64,000 nt of DNA. It comes from Rubricella aquisinus. GTDB taxonomy: Bacteria > Pseudomonadota > Alphaproteobacteria > Rhodobacterales > Rhodobacteraceae. A model generated the notes under the pieces. That model saw only the letters and a program-made list of their open reading frames with translations, was not told the origin of the DNA and searched no databases. The stretch spans positions 124,001 to 188,000 of the forward strand of contig NZ_JACIJS010000005.1 of the NCBI RefSeq assembly GCF_014199445.1, read 5' to 3'. The translations under genes were made by a program, and so were the position numbers. Numbering within the stretch: the stretch's first letter is position 1; every line of letters starts with the position of its first letter. Below are positions 8,160 through 16,973 of the stretch, one piece after another.

Positions 8160-9860
8160 ATGCTGATGTGGCTTCACAGGTTCGATGAGACAGTCGCGGG
8201 CCTGATCGCCCGCCTGTCGGCACGACCGCTTTATGCCTATGCGCTGGTCGCACTGATCGCGACCATCGTGCTTTTACCCGGTCTTGCGCAACTCCCGGTC
8301 ACCGACCGGGACGAGGGCCGCTATGTGCTTGCCTCCAAACAGATGATGGAGAGCGGCGATTATATCGACATTCGCAATCAGGATGAGCCGCGCTGGAAAA
8401 AGCCCGTGGGCATTTATTGGCTACAGGTCGTCGCGGCCAAGATCACCGGATTTGCCGAGGCCGCTCCCATCTGGGTGTACCGCCTGCCCTCTTTTCTGGG
8501 GATCGTTGCCGCGAGCCTTCTGACGATCTGGGCCGTGCGCCCGCTGACCGGCCCGCCCGGCGCGCTGATCGCCGGGATCGTGGTGGCAAGCGCTGTCGTC
8601 TCCCTCGGCGAAGGGTCCATCGCCAAGACTGACGCGGCCCTGCTTGCTACCTGCGTCGCGATGCAAGGCGCGCTCCTGCGGGCATGGCGCAGCGAAGAGC
8701 GGCAGTTTGACCGGACCCGCGCGCTGTTCTGGATTGCCCTCGCGCTTGGCGTGCTGATCAAGGGGCCGATCATTCTGCTTCTTGCCCTTGGAACGCTTGG
8801 ATGGCTCTGCTGGGTGGAGCGGGATTTCGATCCGGTCCGGCAGGTGATGCCATGGCCGGGCATCGCGCTGTTCGCGGTGATTGCCGCACCATGGTTCATC
8901 GCGATTGGCATCGTGTCGGACGGTGCGTTCTACCTTGCGTCCGTCGGCGATGATCTGTTGGGCAAGGTGGGCGACAGTTCCAACAATCATGGCGGGCCAT
9001 ATGGCTATTACCTGATGACGGTCTGGATCACCTTCTGGCCATGGGCGGTGCTGGCGCTGCTGGCGCTGCCGTTTGCATGGGCCAATCGGGACAGTGACGC
9101 GGTGCATTTCCTGTTTGGCTGGGTCGTGCCGTTCTGGCTGGTATTTGCGGTGACGACGACAAAGCTGCCCCATTACATCCTGCCAATTTTGCCCGCCTTC
9201 GGCGCGTTGATCGGCCTGTGGATCACATCGGAAGCCCCGAAACGGCGCCCGGTGTTGCAAGGCGTCGCAGCGCTTTTGTTCCTGATCGGTGGCGGCGCGG
9301 TCGCGGCCCTTGTGGCGGGGGGTGGATTTCTGCTGGACGGGCGGCTTGATCCGCTTGGTCTGGTGCTTGGTGGAGTTGGTGCGGCCCTGATCCTCGCGGC
9401 GGCCATGGCGCTGATCCTGCGCGCGATCTATGGGTTTGGCGCGCTGGCGCTGGCCGCCGCCCTGATCCTGTTGCCGAGCATCACGGCGGTGACGCTTGCC
9501 TCCCCCAAACTCGATCTTAGCGGCCAGATCGCAGGCGGCTATGCGCGCTATGCCGCTTGCACCACGCAGCCATTGCACACCATCGGCTACCGCGAACCGA
9601 GCCTTGTGTTCCTCGCAGGCACCGAGACGACCTTTATGGCATTCACGGACGCGCATCTGATCGCCAGCGCGCCAGAGGGCACGCTTTTTGCGCTAGATAC
9701 CGCGCGGGCGGGGAGCCTGATGGATCTTGAAACAGCCGCAGGCGTGCCGATGGTCGTGCTCGGCACCTATGACGGGATCAACTATAATCGCGGCGGTGAG
9801 ACGCGGGTGCTGCTGTTGGCCCGTGCCGATGACGCGACGCTTGCCGCGTGCCGTGATTGA
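8160..9860 (+). CDS. ArnT/PMT-like glycosyltransferase (GT39/GT83 type)
   Basis: The 566-residue, highly hydrophobic protein has about 12 membrane segments. The N-terminal part has DRDEGRYVLASKQMMESGDY and DEPRWKKPVGIYWLQ, the conserved periplasmic-loop motifs of polyisoprenyl-phosphate-sugar-using transferases. It would move a sugar from an undecaprenyl carrier to lipid A, another glycan or a protein on the outer face of the inner membrane. The next two genes encode a carrier-loading GT2 enzyme and a lipid A-type small membrane protein, which supports this. The start is at 8160, with a second ATG at 8166 also possible. Confidence 0.85.
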   Translation: MLMWLHRFDETVAGLIARLSARPLYAYALVALIATIVLLPGLAQLPVTDRDEGRYVLASKQMMESGDYIDIRNQDEPRWKKPVGIYWLQVVAAKITGFAEAAPIWVYRLPSFLGIVAASLLTIWAVRPLTGPPGALIAGIVVASAVVSLGEGSIAKTDAALLATCVAMQGALLRAWRSEERQFDRTRALFWIALALGVLIKGPIILLLALGTLGWLCWVERDFDPVRQVMPWPGIALFAVIAAPWFIAIGIVSDGAFYLASVGDDLLGKVGDSSNNHGGPYGYYLMTVWITFWPWAVLALLALPFAWANRDSDAVHFLFGWVVPFWLVFAVTTTKLPHYILPILPAFGALIGLWITSEAPKRRPVLQGVAALLFLIGGGAVAALVAGGGFLLDGRLDPLGLVLGGVGAALILAAAMALILRAIYGFGALALAAALILLPSITAVTLASPKLDLSGQIAGGYARYAACTTQPLHTIGYREPSLVFLAGTETTFMAFTDAHLIASAPEGTLFALDTARAGSLMDLETAAGVPMVVLGTYDGINYNRGGETRVLLLARADDATLAACRD

Positions 9861-9902
9861 TCCTGCCTGCCCTGCGGGTTAGAAGCATCTGAACAGTCGC
9901 AT

Positions 9903-10658
9903 ATGGATACCCACATGACCGCACCGCAGATCAGCATCATCACTCCGATGCACAACGAGGCGGACAATGTCGAAGGCATGGTGCGCGAGACCGCCGAAGG
10001 CTGCGCAGCGCTTGCGCCGTTCGAGATGCTGATCGTCGATGATGGCTCCACCGATGCGACCGTCGCGCGGGCAGAGGCGCTCCAGTCGGAATTCCCATGG
10101 CTGCGCATCATCCAGCACAAAAAGGCCTGCGGGCAATCCTCCGCCGTGCTGAGCGGGGTGAAGGCCGCGCGCGCGCCGATCTGCGCCACGCTGGACGGGG
10201 ATCTGCAAAACCCGCCCGCTGAAGTGCCTAAGCTCGTCAAACCGCTGATGGCGGATCAAACCGGGCGCGTGGGCCTTGTCGCGGGCCAGCGTATCAAGCG
10301 GATGGACACCAATTCCAAGCGCCTTGCCTCCCGGGCGGCCAATACACTCCGCGCGTGGGTGTTGAAGGACGACACGCGCGACACCGGCTGTGGGGCCAAG
10401 GCGTTTCGCCGCGATGTGTTCCTTTTGCTTCCGTTTTTCGATCACATCCACCGCTATCTGCCCGCACTGGTGAAGCGCGAAGGCTATGAGGTGATCCTGG
10501 TCGATGTGGAGGATCGCAGCCGCGTGGCGGGCACGTCCAACTACACCAACCTGCATCGGGCGATCGTGGGTGCGTCTGACCTTTTTGGTGTGTGGTGGCT
10601 GATGCGGCGGCGCAAATTGCCCGTGGTGTCAGAGCGGGGCCATTCCGATGCCTCCTGA
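9903..10658 (+). CDS. GT2 glycosyltransferase, polyprenyl-phosphate sugar synthase type
   Basis: The 251-residue protein has a GT-A fold: VDDGSTDATV near residues 41-50 and the metal motif DGDLQNPP near 99-106. RDTGCGAKAFRRDVF in the C-terminal half is typical of DPM1/ArnC-like enzymes that load a sugar on a polyisoprenyl phosphate. No C-terminal membrane helices are present. It probably makes the donor for the preceding ArnT-like enzyme. It overlaps the next gene by 11 bases. The sugar identity is unknown. Confidence 0.85.
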   Translation: MDTHMTAPQISIITPMHNEADNVEGMVRETAEGCAALAPFEMLIVDDGSTDATVARAEALQSEFPWLRIIQHKKACGQSSAVLSGVKAARAPICATLDGDLQNPPAEVPKLVKPLMADQTGRVGLVAGQRIKRMDTNSKRLASRAANTLRAWVLKDDTRDTGCGAKAFRRDVFLLLPFFDHIHRYLPALVKREGYEVILVDVEDRSRVAGTSNYTNLHRAIVGASDLFGVWWLMRRRKLPVVSERGHSDAS

Positions 10659-10968
10659 GTGGCTGACCAACGTCCTTTTGGTGGACACATGGCCTGCCGT
10701 GTGGCTCGCTCTCTTTGGCCTGTTGGCGCAAGCGGTGTTCATGTGCCGGTTTCTGGTGCAATGGATGGCCAGCGAAAAGGCGCACCGCTCCGTTATCCCA
10801 ATCCAGTTTTGGTGGCTGTCGATCATCGGCGCGTCCATGCTTCTGCTTTATGGGTTTCTGCGGCAGGATGTGGTGATCATCCTTGGCCAAGCCTTTGGTT
10901 TCATTGTCTATGCCCGCAATCTGTGGTTCCGCCACAACGAGGCGCGTGAGGACAACCCGCCGATCTGA
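10648..10968 (+). CDS. Small lipid A biosynthesis N-terminal-domain (LABN) membrane protein
   Basis: The 106-residue protein has three predicted membrane segments. Its sequence around residues 30-95 (FMCRFLVQWMASEKAHRSVI and PIQFWWLSIIGASMLLLYG) is the stand-alone LAB_N domain. It is often found beside ArnC/ArnT-type genes. It may act in flipping or handling lipid-linked sugars, though the function is not settled. The start overlaps the GT2 gene by 11 bases, indicating coupled translation. Confidence 0.85.
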   Translation: MPPEWLTNVLLVDTWPAVWLALFGLLAQAVFMCRFLVQWMASEKAHRSVIPIQFWWLSIIGASMLLLYGFLRQDVVIILGQAFGFIVYARNLWFRHNEAREDNPPI

Positions 10969-11099
10969 GCGCAAAACGATGCTGCGTCAGGGCTTGCCGG
11001 ATCGCCGCTTTTGCCCTATCCCCCGAGTCCCGTGGGTAGTGGTGCAATTCGGTCGTCGCACTCGCAGTGAACGATGCAAAACACACGGGGGATTTGAGC

Positions 11100-12743
11100 A
11101 TGGCGCGCTATATTTTCATCACTGGCGGCGTTGTCTCCTCCTTGGGCAAGGGTTTGGCCTCTGCCGCTCTTGGCGCGCTGTTGCAGGCCCGCGGATACAC
11201 GGTGCGCCTGCGCAAACTTGACCCCTATCTCAACGTTGACCCCGGCACGATGAGCCCGTTCGAGCATGGCGAAGTGTTCGTGACCGATGATGGCGCGGAA
11301 ACCGATCTCGACCTTGGTCATTATGAGCGGTTCACTGGTGTGGCCGCGCGGCATACGGACAGCGTATCCTCCGGGCGCATCTATCAGACCGTTCTGGATA
11401 AGGAACGGCGCGGCGAATATCTGGGTAAAACCATTCAGGTGATCCCGCATGTCACCAACCAGATCAAAGAATTTCTTGAGGTCGGCGCCGATGAGGTCGA
11501 TTTCATGCTCTGTGAGATCGGTGGCACCGTGGGCGATATCGAAGGCCTGCCATTCTTCGAGGCGATCCGCCAATTCGGTCAGGAAAAGCCGATGGGTCAG
11601 TGCATTTTCATGCACCTTACGCTCCTGCCCTATATCGCCGCATCGGGCGAGTTGAAGACGAAGCCGACCCAGCATTCCGTGAAGGAATTGCGCTCCATCG
11701 GGATCGCGCCGGATATCCTTGTCTGTCGCGCCGATCAGCCGATCCCGGACAAGGAGCGCGCGAAACTGGCGCTGTTCTGTAACGTGCGGCCAGAGCGGGT
11801 GATCGCGGCGCTTGATTTGAAATCCATCTATGAGGCCCCGCTCGCCTATCACGCCGAAGGGCTCGATCAGGCGGTGCTTGATGCTTTCGGCATTGCGCCC
11901 GCACCCGCCCCGAAACTCGACCGCTGGCATGATGTTGCGGACCGCGTGAAAAACCCCGAAGGCGAGGTTCGCATCGCGGTGGTGGGCAAATACACCCAGC
12001 TTGAGGACGCCTATAAATCCATCTCCGAGGCGCTGACGCATGGTGGCATGGCCAACCGGGTGAAAGTGCGCGTCGAATGGGTCGATGCGGAAATTTTCGA
12101 GGCGGATGAGCCCGCGCCAATGCTCGAAGGCTTCCACGGCATTCTCGTGCCCGGCGGCTTTGGGGAGCGCGGGACCGAAGGCAAAATCCGCGCCGCGAAA
12201 TACGCGCGTGAGGAAAAAGTACCCTATTTCGGCATCTGTCTGGGGATGCAAATGGCCGTGGTGGAGGCATCGCGCAATCTTGCGGGTATAGACAAGGCAG
12301 GGTCAGAAGAATTCGACAATGAAGCCGGGCAAACCCGCTATGAGCATGTGATCTACCACATGAAGGAATGGGTCGAGGGCAACCGCACGATCCAACGCTC
12401 CATTGATGACGATAAGGGCGGCACGATGCGGCTTGGGGCGTATGACGCAACGCTGGTTGATGGCTCTCAAGTGGCGGAAATCTATGGCACTTCCGCGATC
12501 AGCGAACGCCACCGCCACCGGTTTGAGGTCGATATCACCTATCGGCAAAAGCTGGAGGATAGCGGGCTGACCTTCTCCGGCCTGTCGCCCGATGGGCGCT
12601 TGCCTGAGATTGTGGAGATCAAGGATCATCCGTGGTTCGTAGGCGTGCAATTCCATCCCGAGCTGAAATCGAAACCCTTTGAGCCGCATCCCCTCTTTGC
12701 CGATTTCGTGCGTGCGGCCCTAGAACAGTCGCGCCTTGTCTGA
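11100..12743 (+). CDS. pyrG: CTP synthase
   Basis: The 547-residue enzyme converts UTP, ATP and glutamine to CTP. The N-terminal synthase domain begins [19 protein letters not shown] with the P-loop. The C-terminal class I glutamine amidotransferase domain has the nucleophile motif GICLGMQMA and the catalytic H-P-E in VQFHPELKS. The start at 11100 gives the standard N-terminus. The stop lies inside the start of the next gene. A 131-base gap upstream probably carries its own promoter. Confidence 0.97.
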   Translation: MARYIFITGGVVSSLGKGLASAALGALLQARGYTVRLRKLDPYLNVDPGTMSPFEHGEVFVTDDGAETDLDLGHYERFTGVAARHTDSVSSGRIYQTVLDKERRGEYLGKTIQVIPHVTNQIKEFLEVGADEVDFMLCEIGGTVGDIEGLPFFEAIRQFGQEKPMGQCIFMHLTLLPYIAASGELKTKPTQHSVKELRSIGIAPDILVCRADQPIPDKERAKLALFCNVRPERVIAALDLKSIYEAPLAYHAEGLDQAVLDAFGIAPAPAPKLDRWHDVADRVKNPEGEVRIAVVGKYTQLEDAYKSISEALTHGGMANRVKVRVEWVDAEIFEADEPAPMLEGFHGILVPGGFGERGTEGKIRAAKYAREEKVPYFGICLGMQMAVVEASRNLAGIDKAGSEEFDNEAGQTRYEHVIYHMKEWVEGNRTIQRSIDDDKGGTMRLGAYDATLVDGSQVAEIYGTSAISERHRHRFEVDITYRQKLEDSGLTFSGLSPDGRLPEIVEIKDHPWFVGVQFHPELKSKPFEPHPLFADFVRAALEQSRLV

Positions 12744-13224
12744 CCTGACGATACGCCCCTTGCGGGCCGAGGATATCCCGGCGCTGCGCGCGGTGCTCAA
12801 CGACATTATCGCAATCGGCGGGACGACCGCGAATGAAGAGCCCTTCACCGATGAGGGTTTCGCGGTCGAATTCGGACCGGGGCCAGAGACGATCTGCTGC
12901 ATCGTGGCAGTGCTGAACGGCGCACCAATCGCGTTTCAGCATCTGGGGCGCTATGGCGCGGATCGGCCCGAATGGGGCTATATCTCGTCCTTCGCTGCCC
13001 CATCGGCGCAGGGCCACGGGATCGGGCCGCAGCTTTTCGCGCAGACAGCAGCCCTTGCAAAGGACGCGGGGCTTTTGAAGATCAACGCGACGATCCGCGC
13101 CGATAACGTGCCGGGCTTGCGATATTACGCGAAGATGGGCTTTGTGGAATATGACCGCGCGGTCGGCGTGCCGCTGCGCGATGGCACCCCGGTGGATCGG
13201 GTCAAAACCGTTTTCACACTCTAG
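12736..13224 (+). CDS. GNAT-family N-acetyltransferase
   Basis: The 162-residue GNAT protein has the acetyl-CoA-binding loop QGHGIG within [17 protein letters not shown], and the family ending [19 protein letters not shown]. The start appears to be TTG at 12736, overlapping the pyrG stop by 8 bases. No ATG is available upstream in frame, and [17 protein letters not shown] is a normal GNAT N-terminus. Substrate unknown. Confidence 0.82.
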   Translation: MSDLTIRPLRAEDIPALRAVLNDIIAIGGTTANEEPFTDEGFAVEFGPGPETICCIVAVLNGAPIAFQHLGRYGADRPEWGYISSFAAPSAQGHGIGPQLFAQTAALAKDAGLLKINATIRADNVPGLRYYAKMGFVEYDRAVGVPLRDGTPVDRVKTVFTL

Positions 13225-13275
13225 ACGCTTTCGACGGGCACCGTTCGCCTCTGCCAAATGCATCGCTCTTGCCGG

Positions 13276-13309
13276 AGGCCCGGTGACGGGCGCAGCCCCC
13301 ACCGGGCCT
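13276..13309. terminator. Hairpin between convergent genes, possible bidirectional terminator
   Basis: AGGCCCGGTG (13276-13285) pairs perfectly with CACCGGGCCT (13300-13309) around a 14-base loop. It lies between the GNAT gene and the convergent hydrolase gene. No good T tract follows on either strand, so it may rely on Rho or only protect mRNA ends. Confidence 0.5.
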
Positions 13310-13313
13310 TCCC

Positions 13314-13919
13314 TCAGGTGTCGCCTGCAACAAATCGCCGGGCAGCGTCCAGTTCCGCCCATTGCAAGCCATGCCCGCCGGGCAGCACCATTGCCTCCAC
13401 ATCCGCGCCCGCCGCGCGATACCCCGCAATCAGGCGCTCGGTCAGCGGAAGGGGACAGATCGGATCCTGATTGCCCGCCGTGATCAGCACCTGCCAATCC
13501 GACAGGTCCGGCCAATCCGGGTCATGCGGGGTCAGTGGATGCATCAACACCGCACGGCGCAGTGGCCCCTGCCCCGTCAGGCTCAGATTGGCGAGGATAT
13601 TGGCGCCGTTGGAATAGCCGATCCCCACGGCGTAAGTGATGCCGTATTCCGCAAAAGCCGCCTCCAGAAAGCCTGCCATCTTCGCCGTTGCGCGCGCAAA
13701 ATCCGTCATGTCATAGACGCCCTCCCCCGTCCGGCGAAAGAAGCGGCGCATCGGCCCCTCCATCACGTCGCCATCCATGGCCAGATAGGACGCATCCGCG
13801 TCGATATGCTGGGCAAGCCCCGCGATATCCTCTTTCCCGCTCCCAGTGCCGTGGAACAGGACCAACACCGGCGCGCCGTCCGCGCCCCGGTGCCAGATGT
13901 GATCATATGCCGTCAGCAT
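13314..13919 (-). CDS. Alpha/beta hydrolase (carboxylesterase/phospholipase type, MhqD-like)
   Basis: The 201-residue alpha/beta hydrolase has an oxyanion region LVLFHGTGSGKED, nucleophile elbow GYSNGA near residues 100-105, and catalytic Asp (NQDPICP) and His (GGHGLQW). It follows the dioxygenase gene by 3 bases. A ring-cleaving dioxygenase next to this hydrolase mirrors the MhqO/MhqD pair that detoxifies quinones in Bacillus. The function here is inferred from that arrangement. Confidence 0.82.
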   Translation of the reverse strand: MLTAYDHIWHRGADGAPVLVLFHGTGSGKEDIAGLAQHIDADASYLAMDGDVMEGPMRRFFRRTGEGVYDMTDFARATAKMAGFLEAAFAEYGITYAVGIGYSNGANILANLSLTGQGPLRRAVLMHPLTPHDPDWPDLSDWQVLITAGNQDPICPLPLTERLIAGYRAAGADVEAMVLPGGHGLQWAELDAARRFVAGDT

Positions 13920-13922
13920 CGG

Positions 13923-14858
13923 TCAGACCGAAAGCTTTGGCAAAACAGCCTCGATCCGCGCGCGCATCGGTTCGTGCTGCGTCGGCAGTTTGAGCGCCTG
14001 ACCTAGGCTTTCGACCGGTTCGTCGGCGGCAAATCCCGGCTCTTCGGTTGCCACTTCAAACAGGATGCCACCGGGTGTGCGGCTGTAGATCGCCCAGAAA
14101 TAATCCCGGTCAATCTGCTGGGTCACGCGCATGCCCGCAGCCTCCATCCGCGCCCGCACGGCCATCTGTGCCGCCCGGTCCTTCACGGAGAAGGCCACAT
14201 GATGGACGGAGCCGCCACCCTCAACCCCCATGGGCATTTCAGGGTCGATATGCAGATCGACAATCTCCGCCGCCCCCGCATGGGTCGTGGTCAGCCGCGT
14301 CACGCGCCCCTCTTGGCCCGTTACGGCATAGTCGAACACCTCCGTCAGGATCGTGCGCTCCGCCTCACCATCGCGCAGGGCCAGCGTCACACCGCGAAAC
14401 CCGCGAATGGCGTGTCCAGCCGGGATGCCATCTGCTGGCCACGGGGTGCGGGTGTCGTCTGCCATTTCAACCAAGGCAAAGGCAAGGCCATCGGGATCGG
14501 TCCAAAGGCTGCGCGCCTCTCCAAAGAGCGTGTCATCGCCAGTATGGGTTGCGCCCATCGCGGGCAACCGCTCCGCCCAGAAAGGCAACGCGCCCGCAGG
14601 CACCGCAAATTGCGTCAGGCTGACCTGCCCCGCGCCAATCCGACCCGCGCGGGCATTTTCCCACGGGAAGAAGGTCATGATGGTGCCCGCACTGCCCGTC
14701 TCATCGCCATAATAGAGGTGATAGGTGCCGGGGTCGTCGAAATTAACGGTCTTTTTGACAAAGCGCAGGCCAAGTGCCTTTGCGTAGAAATCGAGATTGC
14801 GCTGCGCCCCGCCGGAGATGGCGGTGACGTGGTGCAGGCCTTGGATATGGTTGGACAT
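13923..14858 (-). CDS. Ring-cleaving dioxygenase, MhqO-like (vicinal oxygen chelate fold)
   Basis: The 311-residue protein has two glyoxalase-type halves: N-terminal GLHHVTAISGGAQRNLDFYA and C-terminal VHHVAFSVKDRAAQ, with the later metal-ligand glutamate in ILFEVATEEPGF. This is the MhqO/PnpC-like family acting on catechols or hydroquinones with Fe(II). A strong GAGGAGG ribosome-binding site precedes the ATG. It is translated just before the MhqD-like hydrolase. A dyad upstream could be an operator. Confidence 0.85.
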   Translation of the reverse strand: MSNHIQGLHHVTAISGGAQRNLDFYAKALGLRFVKKTVNFDDPGTYHLYYGDETGSAGTIMTFFPWENARAGRIGAGQVSLTQFAVPAGALPFWAERLPAMGATHTGDDTLFGEARSLWTDPDGLAFALVEMADDTRTPWPADGIPAGHAIRGFRGVTLALRDGEAERTILTEVFDYAVTGQEGRVTRLTTTHAGAAEIVDLHIDPEMPMGVEGGGSVHHVAFSVKDRAAQMAVRARMEAAGMRVTQQIDRDYFWAIYSRTPGGILFEVATEEPGFAADEPVESLGQALKLPTQHEPMRARIEAVLPKLSV

Positions 14859-14876
14859 TGGATGTGCCTCCTCTCA

Positions 14877-14890
14877 TGTTCTGTTGAACA
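14877..14890. promoter_or_regulatory. Dyad upstream of mhqO-like gene
   Basis: TGTTC-TGTT-GAACA is a perfect 5-base dyad 19 bases ahead of the dioxygenase start. The Mhq genes of Bacillus are controlled by a MarR repressor at palindromes; a similar role here is a guess, and no MarR gene lies nearby. A separate 6-base hairpin (CGCCGG/CCGGCG, 14909-14927) lies further upstream. Confidence 0.3.
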
Positions 14891-14961
14891 AGAAGATGGC
14901 ACGATTCACGCCGGAGACAAACCGGCGCAAATCCCACAAATTGTCTACGATTCGGATACGA

Positions 14962-15756
14962 TCAGCCGACGAATGCCTTTTCGAGCACGAAATCACCCGG
15001 ACGATTGACCGATCCTTCCTCAAATCCGAGCTCGGCGAGAATGTCCTTGATCTCGAGGTTCAGGCCCATGGAGCCGCAGATCATCACCCGATCCGCTGCG
15101 GGATCAAGGCTGGGGACGTTCAGATCTTCGAACACCTGACCGGAGCGCATCAAATCCGTGATCCGCCCCTGATTGAGGAACGGCTCGCGCGTGGTGGAGG
15201 GGTAATAGAGGAGTTTATCCGCCACATGCTCCCCAATCAGCGGATCGTCGGGCAGACCCTCGATCAGTTCCTGCCCGTAGGCCAGTTCGGCCACGGTGCG
15301 GCAGGTATGGGTCAGGATCACCTGATCATAGCGCGCATAAGTGTCCGGATCACGCAAGATCGACGCAAACGGCGCGATGCCAGTGCCGGTCGCCAAAAGC
15401 CACAGCCGCTTGGCCGGAGTGAGCGCGTCAAGGATCAGGGTGCCCGTCACCTTGGGCCGCACGATGACCTGATCGCCCTCACTGATGTGCTGAAGCCGGG
15501 AGGTCAGCGGGCCGTCAGGCACCTTGATCGAGTAAAACTCAAGGCTGTCATCCCAGGACGGCGACGCGATGGAATAGGCGCGCAGGAGCGGTTTGCCATC
15601 CTCTTTCAACAGGCCAATCATCGCGAATTCACCAGACCGGAACCGCAGGGAGCGGGGCCGGGTCACGCGGAAAGAAAACAACGTATCGGTCCAGTGGCGG
15701 ACCTCCGTCACGGTCTGCGCGTCGGGATGGACGGCAATGGGTGTTTGCACGGTCAT
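14962..15756 (-). CDS. fpr: Ferredoxin--NADP reductase
   Basis: The 264-residue flavoenzyme moves electrons between NADPH and ferredoxin. FAD-binding RAYSIAS lies near residues 59-65, NADP-binding ATGTGIAPFAS near 122-132, ICGSMG lies in the C-terminal domain, and the ending FVLEKAFVG is typical of bacterial FPR. It is the last gene of the sulfite-reductase run, so a likely task is supplying reduced ferredoxin to CysI. It is separated from the DUF934 gene by 73 bases that hold a repeated 34-base element. Confidence 0.9.
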   Translation of the reverse strand: MTVQTPIAVHPDAQTVTEVRHWTDTLFSFRVTRPRSLRFRSGEFAMIGLLKEDGKPLLRAYSIASPSWDDSLEFYSIKVPDGPLTSRLQHISEGDQVIVRPKVTGTLILDALTPAKRLWLLATGTGIAPFASILRDPDTYARYDQVILTHTCRTVAELAYGQELIEGLPDDPLIGEHVADKLLYYPSTTREPFLNQGRITDLMRSGQVFEDLNVPSLDPAADRVMICGSMGLNLEIKDILAELGFEEGSVNRPGDFVLEKAFVG

Positions 15757-15796
15757 GAGAGAACCTTAAAGGGCAGCGCCGGTGGCAAGGGTGGAA

Positions 15797-15830
15797 GCCT
15801 CCGGCGGGGTATATTTGAAGAAAGTGAAAT
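15797..15830 (+). repeat. 34-base intergenic element, copy 1
   Basis: The element starts GCCTCCGGCGGGG, has an AT-rich centre (TATATTT), and ends GAAAGTGAAA plus one base. A second copy with the same length and the same two conserved blocks lies on the other strand at 28193-28226. Here it abuts the stop codon of the DUF934 gene and reads opposite to the transcripts. Confidence 0.7.
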
Positions 15831-16231
15831 TACGCGGCAGTGCCAACGCGGAACTGATACGCGGGCGGCAGATCGCGCGGCCAGTGATCCTCCGGCTGGC
15901 GCAGGGCCTGCGCGTCGGATATTTCCACCTCGTCAAAGCCGCAGCGGCGCGCGTGGCGGAACTGGTCCGACAGGATGTGGCCCTCGGCGCGCAGCGTGCC
16001 AGCATAGCCCAGGCGGCGCAGGCGGCGCGCAAGGGTGAACCCGCGCCCATCCGCGAAGCTCGGGAACGGGATGCGCAGGGCGGGCGCGTCTTTGACCTTG
16101 TCGAAAACTTCCGCCGCGTCGGCCGTATTCGGCAGGTCGATCCCGCCGGCACCCTGCCAGTCGTCAAGCGGGGTGAAACCCGCGTTGCTGGTGTCCTTGG
16201 AGAAGCCGTTTTTGGTGACGATCACGCTCAT
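15830..16231 (-). CDS. DUF934 protein (sulfite-reductase-linked)
   Basis: The 133-residue soluble protein matches the DUF934 family: LRIPFPSFADGRGFTLARRL, then LRAEGHILSDQFRHARRCGFDEVEI. DUF934 genes regularly lie beside cysI/cysH in alpha- and betaproteobacteria. It has been proposed to be an accessory to sulfite reduction, with no proven mechanism. The ATG at 16231 gives MSVIVTKNGF. It follows cysH by 13 bases. Confidence 0.85.
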   Translation of the reverse strand: MSVIVTKNGFSKDTSNAGFTPLDDWQGAGGIDLPNTADAAEVFDKVKDAPALRIPFPSFADGRGFTLARRLRRLGYAGTLRAEGHILSDQFRHARRCGFDEVEISDAQALRQPEDHWPRDLPPAYQFRVGTAA

Positions 16232-16244
16232 GGGTCTGGTCCTT

Positions 16245-16973
16245 TCAAGCCGCCGTGAGGGGGCCGCGCACGGCGCGCCCGTCGATGAAGTGGATGCCGC
16301 ATTCTTCCTTATCCTGCCCGCGCCAGCGCCCGGCGCGGGGATCTTCGCCCGCGGCCACGGGGGTGGTGCAGGGGGCGCAGCCGATGGAGGGATAGCCCTG
16401 CGCCACCAGCGGATGCCGGGGCAGCGCGTGCTGATCGAAATAGGCCGCGATCTCTTCCCTGCCCCAATTGGCGAGCGGATTGATCTTGATCCGGCCATCG
16501 GCGTCCTGCTCAAACAGGGGCAAGGCCGCGCGGGTGCTGGCCTGATGCCGCTTGCGTCCCGACAGGATCACATCGAACTCCCGCAACGCACGCTCCAACG
16601 GGCGCACCTTGCGCAGATCGCAGCAGGCATCGCTGTCGCGGATGTGCAGATCGCGCGCGCGATCCTCCGCCAACAGCTCTGCCGGGTCCGGCGCGATACG
16701 CCGAATGTCAATGAGGCCAAGGGTTTCGGCCACTTCCTGCTGGTATTTCAGCGTCTCCGCAAACAGCATCTGAGTGTCCGCGAACAGGACCGGCGTGTGC
16801 GGCTCGGCCTCTGCCATCAGGTGCAAAAGCACCACCGATTCCGCGCCAAAGGAGGACACCATCGCCACGCGCCCGCCAAACAAGCCGCCGACCGCATGGG
16901 CAAGGATCACCTCCGCCCCCTGCCCTTCATAAAAGGCATTGAGCGCCGCTATCCGTTTGGGATCAGGCCGCAT
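16245..16973 (-). CDS. cysH: Assimilatory adenylyl-sulfate/phosphoadenylyl-sulfate reductase
   Basis: The 242-residue enzyme reduces activated sulfate to sulfite with thioredoxin. It has the catalytic C-terminal ECGIH (Cys225). It also has the paired-cysteine set C117-C118 and C199-x-x-C202 (GCAPC) that holds a [4Fe-4S] cluster, the mark of the APS-using type. The start at 16973 overlaps the cysI stop by 11 bases, indicating coupling. Confidence 0.93.
   Translation of the reverse strand: MRPDPKRIAALNAFYEGQGAEVILAHAVGGLFGGRVAMVSSFGAESVVLLHLMAEAEPHTPVLFADTQMLFAETLKYQQEVAETLGLIDIRRIAPDPAELLAEDRARDLHIRDSDACCDLRKVRPLERALREFDVILSGRKRHQASTRAALPLFEQDADGRIKINPLANWGREEIAAYFDQHALPRHPLVAQGYPSIGCAPCTTPVAAGEDPRAGRWRGQDKEECGIHFIDGRAVRGPLTAA

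Noticed and set aside
8421-9656. 411-codon frame on the minus strand inside the glycosyltransferase gene
   Set aside because: It lies wholly opposite a clear membrane-protein gene with conserved motifs, and its translation is low-complexity and rich in R, Q, H and G.
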